In this document: positions 45,913 through 57,353 of the stretch, piece after piece
How positions within the stretch are numbered: the first letter of the stretch is position 1
Layout of the letters: every line of letters begins with the position of its first letter
Source of the DNA: Ulota crispa
Taxonomy: Eukaryota > Streptophyta > Bryopsida > Orthotrichales > Orthotrichaceae
Assembly (NCBI GenBank): GCA_963920765.1
Contig: OY987244.1
Location: 28,624,358 to 28,688,357, forward strand
DNA: 64,000 nucleotides
Reading direction: 5' to 3'
Program-made: the position numbers and the translations under genes
The notes under the pieces: model-generated
Seen by the model: the letters and a program-made list of their open reading frames with translations, nothing else
Databases searched by the model: none
Told to the model about the DNA's origin: nothing

Positions 45913-46530
45913 CTAGTCTAATACCGCTTGAATTTTTTTGGAATCCATGGAAATGCTGTTGCTCAAAATAATATAACCAAAAAACTCCATTTCAGTAGTG
46001 TGAAAAATACACTTTTTAAATTTAATGTATAATCCGACATTGCAAAGTTTTTTAAGTACTAGTTTTATATATTTTCCATATTGAACTATATCTTTGGAAT
46101 ATATTAGGATGTCGTCTAGATAGCAAATAACAAAATTGTCCAAGAATTCTCTGAATATATCATTCATGAGATGTTGAAAGATAACTGGTGTATTTGTAAG
46201 TCCAAAAGGCATGATGTGATATTTGAAATGGTCATACTTTATTAAAAAAGCTGTCTTCCATTCTTCACCTTCTTTAATTTGCACAAGATTATGAATTTTT
46301 CTTTAATCAATTTTTGTATATATTTTTGCTTGTCCGATTTGATCCAAAAGACCGCCAATTAGACGTAATGGATACCAATTCTTGATTATCACTTTGTTGA
46401 GTCCGCGGTAGTTCACGCATATACGTAAAGATCCATCTTTTTTTTTCACAAATAGAATAGATGCACCAGTTGCAGACTTAGAGTATTGGATAAAGTTTTT
46501 TGTCAGATTTTTGTCAAAATATTCTTTCAA
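45913..46530 (-). pseudogene. Reverse transcriptase of the chromovirus
   Basis: Two adjacent frames cover the palm: [20 protein letters not shown] at 46303-46530, then HIMPFGLTNTPVIFQHLMND and the catalytic YLDD (about 46111-46122) at 45913-46284. The motifs are well preserved, but a stop separates the frames and the connection from protease is broken. Confidence 0.92.
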
Positions 46531-46539
46531 CGCAGATAG

Positions 46540-47180
46540 CTAATTTTGTAATACGTTGTATATAGAACCAAAAGGTGATTGAGCATCCTTTTGCAGGTCG
46601 ATTACGCAATCATATGGTTGATGCTTGGACAAAATATCTGCATTTTTCTTCTCAAAGACGTCTTGATATTCCTTATACTCCTCTGAAAGCAAAGTCGTTG
46701 TAGTGATTTGTTCAGATATTGGAATTGTATAAGCCACAAATATATCAGCGTCTTTAGCGGCTTCCATAAATGCTCAAGCTTCAAAAAATAAAGGCTTTGA
46801 CATTTTTTAGCTGGAAGGGTCATTGGCTGTAATCACTGGTGTAGCTGTAGATGGTTTTTCAAATAGCAAGATAACACTAAAATTTGCCCAACCAATTTGA
46901 AGATTAAATTTTACAAGCTATAAAAGTCCTAAAATTATAAAACTAGACGGAGAACAAATAACGTTGTAAACCTTACGGATACTGTGATTTTTTGCTATTA
47001 TTTGTAAAAGAATTGTCTCATGGGTAACATTGCCAAAAAATAATGGTCATCCATCAATAACTTTAACGTGAACGGCTTTTGATTTTTGGATAGTAGAAAT
47101 TTTATGACGTTTCACAAAAAATTCATCAATGAAACAAGCTGAGGTTTCTAAATCAATCAAAGCTTGGATTTTAATATTTT
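46540..47180 (-). pseudogene. Protease and protease-RT linker
   Basis: At about 47060-47150 the minus strand reads ALIDLETSACFIDEFFV, equivalent to the retropepsin motif ALIDSGA(T/S)..FID. The catalytic DSG is altered to DLE, so the enzyme would be dead. 46540-46767 holds the linker before reverse transcriptase (YQDVFEKKNADILSKHQPYD). Confidence 0.75.
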
Positions 47181-47331
47181 TGAATCCACATGTATGGGTA
47201 CGGTAAAGCAAAGAGTAGGATTTGCGGATAATATAAGACCTGAAGATGTTGATGATACTGCCAAATTCAGCTGCACGGTCCCTATTGTGGCTGGACTTTA
47301 TCGTTTTCCTGTCTTGTGCTCAAAAGTTGCG

Positions 47332-48164
47332 TCATGCGTCGTTGCTTTTCAAGACAATCATTAATTTTGTGTCTTTTTTTCCGCAATAGAGACATAATCC
47401 TTCTTTATGTTGACGTTTCTTTTCTTGTTCCGTAAGAAGTTTGAATCGAACTCCATCAATTTGCATGTCTTCCAATTCCATCCGATTGCCAATACTTGAA
47501 GTTGAAGAAAAGTTAGAGTAATTATTATACAATCGCAGCGTAATCCAGTCTTGTTTATCTTGTTGTTGTTTGAATAATCGATTGTTGCATTTGACAGCTT
47601 GATCAATAGCATTGTTTAACATTATAAAATCTGGTAATGAAAGTAATAAATCGTTTATTTTGTCCGTAAGCCATAATAGAATTGGCTTATTAAAGCTTGC
47701 TCTTTTCAATTGATGTTGCATGCTAGCTGATGAAACTCGGAAGCGTAGATTGATGTTCAATGTTGTTATTGTTGAAAGTTTCAGATTTTTATTGTTATAG
47801 AGCGTATTTTATCATATTCGCCAAATGCTTCTCCAAACGCGTCCAGAAATGCTTCAAAATTGTTGAATATTAGAGAATTATTTTCAAAAAGCGATGCAAA
47901 CCAAAAAAACGCTTATTGAGATAACAATGTCTTCACTAATTCAATGCGAGCTACATCTACTGAATATTGTTGCGGTTGAAGAAGCATAATAAACTGAATT
48001 TGGTTGACAAAACCACAAAATTTGAAATGCATGCCGTCGAATTTATCTGAAAGGCTGACCTTGGGTTCTTTGCTTTTGTTGGAACTTGAAGTCTGAAGCA
48101 TAGAATCTAAAAGATTATTGGCTAGAATAGTCGATGTAGGTGCAGCAATAGGTCTTTGCTCCAT
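47332..48164 (-). pseudogene. Gag with degenerate zinc knuckle
   Basis: 47913-48164 reads KVSLSDKFDGMHFKFCGFVN, typical of the chromovirus Gag N-terminus. 47332-47760 holds the later Gag part ending in RHKEGLCLYCGKK-like sequence, a CCHC knuckle in which the His and last Cys are lost. The two parts are out of frame with each other. Confidence 0.82.
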
Positions 48165-48559
48165 AGCTTATTGTAATCTTGTTTCAAGGCCAAAAAGTCT
48201 TGCGTTAAAATTTTCGATCTGTTTAAACATTTGTTGGCGCTCAATGATCATGGAAATAATTGTAGACATAATAACGTCAAATTTTGAATTGCTCACCACC
48301 ATTTCACCTCATTCCGCCATAATAAATGCATACTGGTCCAGCAATATATTGAAAATAACATGAGTGCGAACATTTGGAACAAAATTTATAAAAATAAATA
48401 AATAAATAAATAAATAATTATGTTAACAAAACAACATCAACTTAAAAATGGGTAATTCACAACTTTTAAGACACTTTGCAGTTTTCAAACGGAGGGATAA
48501 TCCTCGCTCTTTTTAAAATCAAAAAATTTTGATGATGTTTGAAGGCAATCTCAACAAAC

Positions 48560-49028
48560 TGTCAAAGACGGACTTAACGACCAAAACAAAGTATGGGAGC
48601 TAAGAATCAAGACAAGAATACAGAAAAATACTAAAATCGAGGCTAGAGAAGTATTTTAGATGATAGTGATACAAAGCAAGAGCAAGATAGAAGGCTAAGG
48701 TTTGAAGGCCAAAGACTAAGGATGCAAGATGAGTTGTTGAAACTAAAGAACTTCTCAGCCTCGACTCCTATATATACGCAAATGTTAAGGCCTCAACCCT
48801 TCTAGAGGCTTCCAAGCTATAAGCTTCCAGTCATCTAGAAGTTTTTAAGCTTCTAAAAGCTCACAATCTTTTAGAAGCTTCTAACCTTCTAAATGCGTCC
48901 AATCTTCTAGAAGCTTCTAAGATTTTTTATCTTTTTAAAGCTTCTTATAATCTTTTAATCCTCTAGATCCTTTTAATTTTCTAGAACCTTTTAAAACCTT
49001 CTAGTTCAATTTGTTCGTGTCCGTGACA
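48560..49028 (-). repeat. 5' LTR of the chromovirus (469 bp)
   Basis: Same TGTCA...TGACA ends and body as the 3' LTR ('gaatcaagacaagaatac', 'agatgatagtgatacaa', 'cttctcagcctc'). The primer-binding site just inside (minus strand GTTTGTTGAGATTGCC) is not an evident match to initiator-Met tRNA, so the primer is unknown. A (TAAA)n run lies inside the element at about 48390-48418. Confidence 0.9.
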
Positions 49029-49452
49029 AAATGCTCATTTGTCATTATAATCCATTATATTTTATAAACTTTATTGCGGATAGTTTAAATTAAACCAAAA
49101 TTAACCTCATTTATTGTCGTAGTGACAAAGTGAGATTGATCACTTACATAGTTGAAACTTACTTTGTTCTCACAATCTGAAGTTTTGGCCAGCAAATCGT
49201 AAATTTGATTTTAAGATCCTATCATACAAACGGCAGCTCGTATCTGCTGTCTCGATCTACCCGTCCCGTATCAAGTGGGCTCTTATTTCTACTTTGACCC
49301 TTATATCTTTAAAGTCAGCCACATAATAGGCCAACAAAAGATTGAAGATTTGAAAAGTCAAGATCAAGACTAACAATGATTCTTAGTCAGCTACTCTTGA
49401 TTGCAGTGAAACATCATGGGTGTTTTTAAAGCGTGCTCCTCTCAACCCAATA

Positions 49453-49660
49453 TCATGCTGGTGCTCTGATCCTTAACATCAAAGTCATCACTATCATCTT
49501 CAGTGTTGGTGCTAGAAAGATGTGATCTCGGGAGCTGTGATAGACAATGCACCCTTTTAAGAGCGGCACCACAACTTTGAAGAATGCAAAAGCAGACCCT
49601 AAACCGCAAAATTCTCGGAAAAGAGGAGCTCCCAAGAAACTTAGAAGTGAAGAACCAGAA
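49453..49660. other. Coding-like fragment right of the LTR element
   Basis: On the minus strand a frame reads LKRVHCLSQLPRSHLSSTNT followed by EDDSDDFDV up to the LTR border. On the plus strand a short ATG frame (49530-49640) reads KSGTTTLKNAKADPK, followed by a basic tail. It is GC-richer than its surroundings. Joined across the LTR element it would be the upstream neighbour of the fragment at 41142-41408, so it may be part of the same captured gene cluster. Family unknown. Confidence 0.35.
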
Positions 49661-49695
49661 TAGATAGACGATTATCTTCCAAAAATCACACTAAA

Positions 49696-50622
49696 TTTAA
49701 CCCCTAAAGGACCAAACAAAGCTTTCACCAAAAACTCTCCAAAACTGCCATTCTTAGAGCATCAATCAAATTTGAAAACAAAAAATTTTCTAAGCATATG
49801 TGACTATAGGATCTTATAGAAAAATGTTTTTAGAAGATGTAGAAAAATATTCAGAGTTTTCTACCACGTGGATTAGAAGATAGAATGGTTTGAATATTCA
49901 AAGATGTCTTGTGAAAAATTGGGCAGCTATCCTTCAGAAGGTGAAATTTCTAGGGAAAAAAGGCCATGTGGGTGGTGCTTCTATAAATTTTTTATTCCAC
50001 CTAAGTAAAGTACATGTCAAAAAAGTTTCAAATCATTTGGAATTGTATAACACAATTTACACAAGGAAAAAAATTAGTAAGTAAAAAGAAGTAGAGAATG
50101 ATTCAAAACACTAAATTGTTAAGAATTTAATTATGGAAATGAAAAATGCCAATCCTGATGGTCATAATGTTGTAATAAATAATCTCCATCCTCTGGTTTT
50201 GTTTTTTTTCCAAAATGTTGAAAATTGAGTAAAATAGAGGACTTCAAAGTTTATTTTAGAGTAGAGAACCCATAACTGCCCGCAAATAAAAAAATCCTCA
50301 TAATTTTCTTTTCATTGATCAAAATGGAATGATTCAAAGCTTCCTACATTCACATAAATCTCCTAAACCAATTTATTTTTATTTTTTTGAAAAAGTGAAT
50401 TTTATAATCTGCCTAGGCTACCCAACAAACATAAAATCAACATATTAGGCCAAAACTTTTCATTTGTAATTCCAAATGTCATGAAATTTAGTGTACATGA
50501 AAGATAAACCTTGTCCCCATATTGCATTAAAATTGTAGCCTAAAATATGAAAAGCTCCCATCACAGGTACTTGCCCAAAATTGCTATGTTTCTAAAAAGG
50601 GAGTCTAGTCCTTTAGGCTTAA
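49696..50622 (+). mobile_element. Family A copy A5 (927 bp)
   Basis: Left TTAA-CCCCTAAAGGACCAAAC; right TAGTCCTTTAGGC-TTAA. Of the subtype without the TGTCCCC/GGGGACA palindrome, like A6 and A9. Non-coding. Confidence 0.8.
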
Positions 50623-50647
50623 GGTAGTATGCTCTAAAACCTTCACT

Positions 50648-51260
50648 TTAACCCCAAAACGACCCTTGAAATTCTTGAGCTTTTAGGAATTTTCTCTAAT
50701 TTGAACAAAACACCAACATTTTGATATGTGGTATCAATTCTTTTTGAATTGTAATTGTACAAAATTAAACTAGACATGTTAGAGATCACATTAGAAAAGA
50801 AAACATGACAATATCTCTTATGGATTGAAATATTATAATGTTTGAACATGAGGGTGGTAAAACTGTGAAAGTGATTTGAAGTCTTTCAATCTTTTTTTCA
50901 CATGTCAAATTCAAAAAGCTGGTCACCAAAAAATATGAGATTAAAGGGCCTAACATGCATAATCCCAATCAGTTTATGACTTCTCAAAATCTACTCTACA
51001 ATTTTTTTAAATGAATTTCTAATGTGATTTTTACTCAAAGATCTAGTGTACTTGAGACTCACTCCCAAGAGCCCTCAACACTACATAAAGTCAAGATTAC
51101 AATGAACACCCATGCACAAAATCTTGAATAGAAATATCATAATTAATCATTTGCAAAATCAAATTGTTGAAGCTAAAACTAAACTTTAGAAGGAACTTAT
51201 CAAAAACATTATCTACTAAAAATAGTACTTTGGTAAAGTTTTATTTAACTTCAAAAATTG
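50648..51260 (-). mobile_element. Family B copy B3, one end lost
   Basis: Left TTAA-CCCCAAAACGACCC, followed by the reverse-oriented B interior ('acatgttagagatcaca', 'gaagtctttcaatc', 'cttgagactcactcc'). The far terminal repeat is not seen. Length agrees with family B (about 630-660 bp). Confidence 0.6.
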
Positions 51261-51577
51261 GTTGAAGACACATTCTGTCCTTAGAGTCCTTTTGGGGATT
51301 AGGGCTAATCTGTATTTTCATGTGCTTTTTGGGACTTGAAGATTTCTTTGTTTAATTTTCAAACAAAGAAAAATAAATGCTAAATGTACCACAATTATTT
51401 TCATATTTTTTGAAACATTATTGAAATGTTGATGAATTTACAAAGTTTTTTTAATAAACACCTATTTGTACCTTTAGGTCTCCCATAAACCATTCCCTTG
51501 CAACTTATAAAGAGATGAGGTGAAACCGAGAAATATGATTGTTAACTCTTGGAATAGAATACACCTTTCCTTCTATG

Positions 51578-51656
51578 ACAACTCCTAAATGCCCACGGTG
51601 CCAAATTTCAATGTTAAAAACACCACATTCTAGTGTCGTGGGCATTTAGGGGTTAA
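51578..51656. mobile_element. Minimal B-type element (79 bp)
   Basis: Left end ACAA-CTCCTAAATGCCCACGG, right end, inverted, TTAA-CCCCTAAATGCCCACG. It has two family-B terminal repeats with about 30 bp between them, so it is either an extreme internal deletion or two ends joined by recombination. Confidence 0.65.
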
Positions 51657-52055
51657 AGAGGTACATTCAAGAACCACTTCATATCTATTCTTGAGCTACC
51701 TATGGGACTCTTTACATGAGAGTGTTGCTTTTAGAGCACACTATTTTACTACAGTACCCATAACTCTAAGTCACCTGGCATGCTATTTGTCAAAATTGTT
51801 TTATACATGAAGATCTCCCTAAATTCCCAAGGGAGTTTTTCTTTTTTGTTTTTGGAAGGCAGATTTGAAGTTTTTGAATTATTCTTGTTTGATCAATATT
51901 AAATATCAAAATAAAATTGTAACCTTATTCTCTAAGGCTTTTAGATGGTGCTACCCAAAATACCTCCTCAAAGGCCATACGGATTTTAAGATAGTTGTGA
52001 TTGGATGTAGATGAGCTACACATTTTGATTAAATGTTTAAAAAGGCCTTATGACA
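51657..52055. other. No gene recognised
   Basis: AT-rich spacer between B-type elements. Confidence 0.5.
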
Positions 52056-53596
52056 TTAACCCCTAAATGCTTGAGGAACCAAATTTTAGTGTCAACAATA
52101 TTTTGAAGTTCAATAAACCTAACTAAGTTTCTATATTTAGTAGTCTGTGTTTTTGAGCTGTTGTTTTTGAAGTCTTGTTTTAGCATCAAAAGTATGATTT
52201 TGAAAATGATTATGATTCTTTTATTCAAGATTTTGTGCTCGGGCCTTGACTTTTTGTAATGTAGAGAGCTCTTGGAAATGAGCATTAATTACTTTAGATC
52301 TTGGAGAAAAATTTACACTTGATATCATTTTAAAAAACTATAGAAGAGATTTTAAAAATTGTAAAGTGATTAACCCCTAAAGGACCAGACCCCCTTTTTT
52401 AGAAATGCAGCAATTTTGGATAGGTACTTGTGATTGGAGCTTTTCAAATTTTAGGCTGAAATTTTAATATAATGTGGGAACAAGGTTTATTTTTCATATG
52501 CACCAAATTTCATGACATTTGGAATTATGAATAAAAATTTATAGCCTAATATTTTGTTTTTATACGTTTGTTGGGCAGCCTGGGCAAATTTTTAAAAATC
52601 ACTTTTTTCAGATTTTTTTTAATGGGTTTAGAAGATTTATGTGAATGTAGGAAGCTTTGAATCATTCCATTTGGATTAACAAGATGCAAGTTATGAGGAT
52701 TTTTTGTTTGTGGGCAATTATGGATTCTCTACTCCAAAATAAACTTTGAAGTCCTTTATTTTACTCAATTTTCAACATTTTGGAGAAAAAAAAAAAAACC
52801 AAAGGACAAATATTGTTTATGACAATACTATGACCATTGGGATTGGCATTTTTCATTTCCATAATTAAATTCTTAACAATTTAGTGTTTTGAATGATTCT
52901 CTACTTTTTTTTACTTACTAATTTTTTTCTATATGTTATACAACTCCAAATGATTTGAAACTTTTGTGACATGTACTTTACTTAGGCAGAATAAAGAATT
53001 TATAGAAGCACCACCAACATGGCCTTGTTCCCTTAGAAATTTCACCTTCTGAAAGGTAGCTACCCAATTTTTCACAAGATGTTTTTGAATATTCAAACCA
53101 TTCTAACTTCCAATCCACGTGGTGGAAAACTCTAAATTTTTTTCCAAATCTTCTCAAACCATTCTTCTACAAGATCCTACGGTCACATATGCATAAAAAT
53201 ATTTTTGTTTTCAAATTTGGTTGATGCTCTAAAAATGGTAGTTTTGAGGAGTTTTCTAGAAAACTTTGCTTGGTCTTTTAGGGGTTAAAGTTATGTATGT
53301 TATGTCCTTTAACCTTATATTTGTTTGGTGACCAATTTTTTAGATTGAACATGTGAAAAGAGGATTGAAAGGCTTTAAGTCAGTTTTGCACTTTTAACAC
53401 CCTTATGATCAAACATTGTAATCTTTCAATCCATAAATGATATTGTTGTGTTTTCTTTTCCTATGCGATCTCTAACATATCTAGTTTTAATTTGTACAAT
53501 TACATTTATAAAAAAATTGATACAACTTATCAAAATATTGGATTTCTTTTCAATTTAGAGCAAATTCCTAGAAGCTTAGAAAAGGCCCCATGTATT
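52056..53596 (+). mobile_element. Family B copy B4, interrupted by A6
   Basis: Left TTAA-CCCCTAAATGCTTGAGG; right 'tgtatttaggga-TTAA'. Without A6 it is about 626 bp and collinear with B5 (60293-60949). Non-coding. Confidence 0.8.
52370..53288 (-). mobile_element. Family A copy A6 (919 bp), inserted at TTAA in B4
   Basis: Left TTAA-CCCCTAAAGGACCAG, right TTGGTCTTTTAGGGG-TTAA. The host B4 sequence reads ...gtaaagtgaTTAA | element | TTAAagttatgtatg..., while the uninterrupted B5 reads ...gtaaatggaTTGGagttttgtatg... . One target copy became two, which gives direct evidence of TTAA duplication on insertion. Confidence 0.88.
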
Positions 53597-54609
53597 TAGG
53601 GATTAACCTTATAGGGCCCAAGGCGCCTTGGATCAGGTTGTTGTTAGCAACAACAATCTTTAACTTGACTAAATTTAGGAGGATTGTTACCAAAATAATG
53701 ATGCATGTAAATTTTTTTGAAACTTTATAATATTAAATTTGAAAATTTTAACTTTGTATTAGTGTTTCTAGCCACTTGAGGTAAAAGTGAAAATTATATT
53801 TGAGATAACTGGTTAGCAACCTTTTTCCAAGTTTTGATTATTTTTTCAATAAATACCTGGATTGTATTGAGATCTGCTCATACAAATGGAATACATACTA
53901 ATGGATCTATTACTTTGTCAAATCTTGCAAGCTTAGCCCAAATGACCACAAAAATTATAATACATCCATACGAGGTTGAGGGCGTCATTATTTCCAAAAC
54001 CCTACACGGTTTTGTCAAGTCAAATTTGTGTTTGTTTTAGAGCCCAAATGTAAATTTGAGAAATTGCAATGTGGTAGGTGACCTTCATACCAAGCATATG
54101 AAAATTATTTCAATTGAATATGAGTTTGGACAAGAATCTCAAGCATTGCACAGTGAGGGGGTCCCTCTACAATGTTTTCTCATGATTCCTAAGCTTGACT
54201 AACTATGATTCAAGCTTCTGGATTCATTACTCTTCTAATATAATTGTGTACATGAGCTTGTTTGATCCAAAATTCCCTTGCCCTTCAACATCATATAGAC
54301 GTCACTTACAACTACAACATGCCCAAAAAGCTATTTAAAAAGTAGTGCTAAAATTGACCAAATTTGGCTTCATTGACCCTAAAGGGTTAAGGTAAATTTC
54401 CATAAACTATATCTCATTTCAAATAAAAATAGGGGAAGTCTAAGAATTTCAAATTTTGGAGCAAAGATTAAGTCTTTATAGGAAATACTAGAACCATTCT
54501 AAAAACTCATCTTTCTTTTAAAATAAAATCAATGAAATCAATTTTGGTAAAATGTTCATGCAAATGTAAGAATCAAAATGTTCAAATGTTTAGAGAGGAT
54601 TTGGATTCA
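53597..54609. other. No gene recognised
   Basis: AT-rich sequence. A lone A/C-like end ('gaccctaaaggg-TTAA', about 54375-54391) may be the remnant of another element. Confidence 0.45.
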
Positions 54610-55540
54610 TTAACCCATAAAGGATCAAGCCCCTTTTTATGTGAAAATCACGGAAAATTGCCACTTTTAGGAGGTTTAGTAAAAAGGAATTTTATGTTTT
54701 GTTTTTGGGAAATCCAACCATAAGATCTTGCCTCATACTAGAAGAGGTACTTGTGGGAAAAAATCAGCTTATTTTAGATGGAGAGGAGTGAGGTATTTAC
54801 ATCTAAAGTGAAAAAAAAAACAAAAAAAATCCATGCTGCCCAAAAATTTCAAAAGCCTTTAACCACTCTTATAACAAAAGAATTGCCTATCCAAAGTTGC
54901 ACTTTATTTTCTCCATGAAGGAAATTAAGTTAGGTATGTGTGGATGAATTGTCAAATCAATTGGAACTATATAACAAATGGGAAAAAATAGTATGTAAAA
55001 TGAAGTAGAAAATAAGTCAAAAGAAGAAATTGTTAAGAATTTAATTATTGAAATGAAAAATGCAAATCACCCAACGGTTGTAATGTTGTGATAAAACACC
55101 TACTTCCTTTGGTTTAATTTTTTCACCAAAATATTGAAAATTGAGTAAAATAAAGGACTTCAAAGTTTATTTTAGAGTAGAGAATTCATAGCTGCCTACA
55201 AACAAAAACTCCTCATAACTTTCATCTCATTGATTATAATTGATTCAAAGCTACTCATGCATAAAGAAATCTAAAGAACTAGTTTCAAATTTTTATTTTA
55301 AAAAAAGGTGATTTTTGAAGAAGTTTTTGGGGTCCTCCCCAAAAAAATTTAAATTCATGCATAACTTCTTCATCAAATGTTGGAATTAAGAAAAATATAG
55401 ATGCCCACATAGATTTTTGAATTTCCTACTTTCAATAAAAGTTTCAAAAATCACACAAAGTAGTTTAACCATAGGTACATGCCTTGATGCCCAAACTCCA
55501 ACTTATCCCTCAAAGGGACAATTGTCCATTAGGGGTTAAA
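54610..55540 (+). mobile_element. Family A copy A7 (931 bp)
   Basis: Left TTAA-CCCATAAAGGATCAAGC; right TTGTCCATTAGGGG-TTAA. The palindrome near the right end is decayed (TATCCCtcaaaGGGACA). Interior collinear with A8. Non-coding. Confidence 0.8.
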
Positions 55541-57353
55541 ATTGCATCAATTCATGTTTTCAAGAAATTTTGGATTTGGTATTTTCTACACAAGTAACAA
55601 ATTGTAGCTTGAGCTAAAGAATGTTAGCTTGAAACCCAATTTGTGGACAAGGACATTAGAGGAAATTTGTACTTTAAAGTAAGCCCTAAAAATTTGACAA
55701 GCAAAGCTATTTGAGAGCCCTACCTAGTTTAATTTGTCAAACAAATTGAAAGGCCCTCTTGGTGTGAAAAAACCACATGGCAAATTGTATAGAGTCCTAT
55801 ACAAAAAAAGTCATAGTCATTTTTTTATAATTTTCTCTTGTAATCAATACTTCACTAAACATAAAACTAATTACGTATTTGAAAAGCTTAGAAAAAAGAG
55901 CAAGTTTTGTTAAATTTTGATGTAAATCTAATTAAGAGAAGTGTTGGAAAAAAATTTAAAAAAAAACCAATTATAAATTAAATGTTTTTAAAAGTACTAC
56001 AAGTTTGTCAACAATTTGACCACCAATATATTCTCAATCTATTCCCAATGTATCACATGCTTGCTTGAGTTGGAACAATTTCAAGTTTAAAAAGGATGTT
56101 AAAAACCACAATGATGTTGATAATATTGATAAAAGTTGATAGATATGGCATACTCATTTGTGCAAAAAGTGCATTTGACATGGTTTAAAAGCATGAATTA
56201 GGAATAATCTACTCTTCAAATTCTAATACTTTTGTCCCCCTTAGCTAGCTTTTTAAATACGTAATCAGTTTTAAATTTGATGAAGAATTGAATATGTGAG
56301 AGGAGTTTATAAAAGACTATGACTTTTGTCTAGGGACTCCACCTAACATATAGCGTGTATTGTCAACATTGCTATGTGCAAGTAAAGGAATAGTTAATAA
56401 GGACAATTTAATAGCAATTGGAGGGATTCCTTAAGGATAGAGGAAAGGAATCATTGCATGTTTATGTTCTATTTTGTAATGTAATTTTCCAAAGAAAGAT
56501 TCACTAAAGAGCAAAGTTTGAGAAACATTTGAGTTCTTTTGGTTGATTTCCTCCAATTCTAGTATTGAATTGGTTTATGAAAGAATTATTTGGGTTATTG
56601 TCTCTGTTTTATACTATAAATATACATTTAAAGATTTTTAACCAATTTTCTAGCCAATGCTAATAAATTGCAAATGGTTTTTTCTCATTTCAATTGGCTA
56701 GCTTTGAACTAGGTGCTCGTTTTTCCTAGACCTTGCTCAAGAGTGATACAAATACATTTTTAATGGGTTTTTTAATGCAAATTACTAAATCTTTTCTAGT
56801 GGACAAAAAAAAAATAGTATTGGTTCAAAACTTGGAGATGAAATACCTTAATTTTGGTTGAATGGAGTCACCATTACATGACACTAGAAGAAAAATGATA
56901 ATAAACAATTAGGTCACAACAACTGAACAACTATAAAATGACTATGCAACAACTATAGAATGACTCAATTATAATTGTGCAATTGTTGTTCAGTTGTATC
57001 CTCTTTTAGGGTCTTAGACTAAAGCAAGGTCTGTAAATCCAAATATGAATCCAAAGTTCTCAAATTCAATCAGCCAATGGTAAGTGTCTATAATCTCACA
57101 TTTTTTGAAAAAAATAGTGCTTTTCCACCCTAGTCCCACATCAAAGTATGTACACAAAATATTGCATATAGGTTGCCTTAACAAGTAGGTTACCTTATCC
57201 TAAAAAGTTACTTCATCACTCAACACTTGGCCACTTGAAGGAGCATGTAACTCTCTAGAAACTTGGATTTTACATGATTTGTGACTTGCATGCCACTTGT
57301 CTAGTTTATTTTTTGTAGGTTTGTTGTTGTTTTCAAACCCTTAAATTTTTTTA
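55541..57353. other. No gene recognised; decayed E-like repeat
   Basis: 56880-57095 includes short tandem words ('caacaactataaaatgac') and a segment resembling one arm of fold-back element E ('aggtctgtaaatccaaat', 'agttctcaaattcaat'). The remainder is unannotatable AT-rich sequence. Confidence 0.45.

Larger units (their letters stand above)
43185..49028 (-). mobile_element. Degenerate Ty3/Gypsy chromovirus, 5844 bp
   Basis: Two related LTRs bound a minus-strand internal region with the order gag (with zinc knuckle), protease, reverse transcriptase, RNase H, integrase, chromodomain, i.e. the Ty3/Gypsy chromovirus order. All domains are broken by stops and frame changes, so it is inactive. The ends are TGTCA...TGACA. 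Flanks GGAGG (left) and AAATG (right) may be a decayed 5 bp target duplication. The interrupted host element can be rejoined against its uninterrupted copy at 1270-3444, which fixes the insertion site independently. It resembles the plant/fungal Tcn1-like chromoviruses reported from mosses, but that placement is from memory. Confidence 0.92.
41464..49452 (+). mobile_element. Solo-LTR-like element, copy 2, split by a chromovirus
   Basis: 41464-43184 plus 49029-49452 align end to end with copy 1 (1270-3444). The left end is TGTCTTGATAG; the right end CTCAACCCAATA corresponds to CTCAACCCGACA in copy 1. Most differences are C-to-T or G-to-A relative to copy 1, so this copy has decayed more. Its insertion separated the gene-fragment cluster (39.2-41.4 kb) from another coding-like piece at 49453-49660. 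Confidence 0.75.

Noticed and set aside
48530-48559. Initiator-Met tRNA primer-binding site beside the chromovirus 5' LTR
   Set aside because: The inner sequence does not match TGGTATCAGAGC or another tRNA 3' end that I can name, so the primer was left unassigned.
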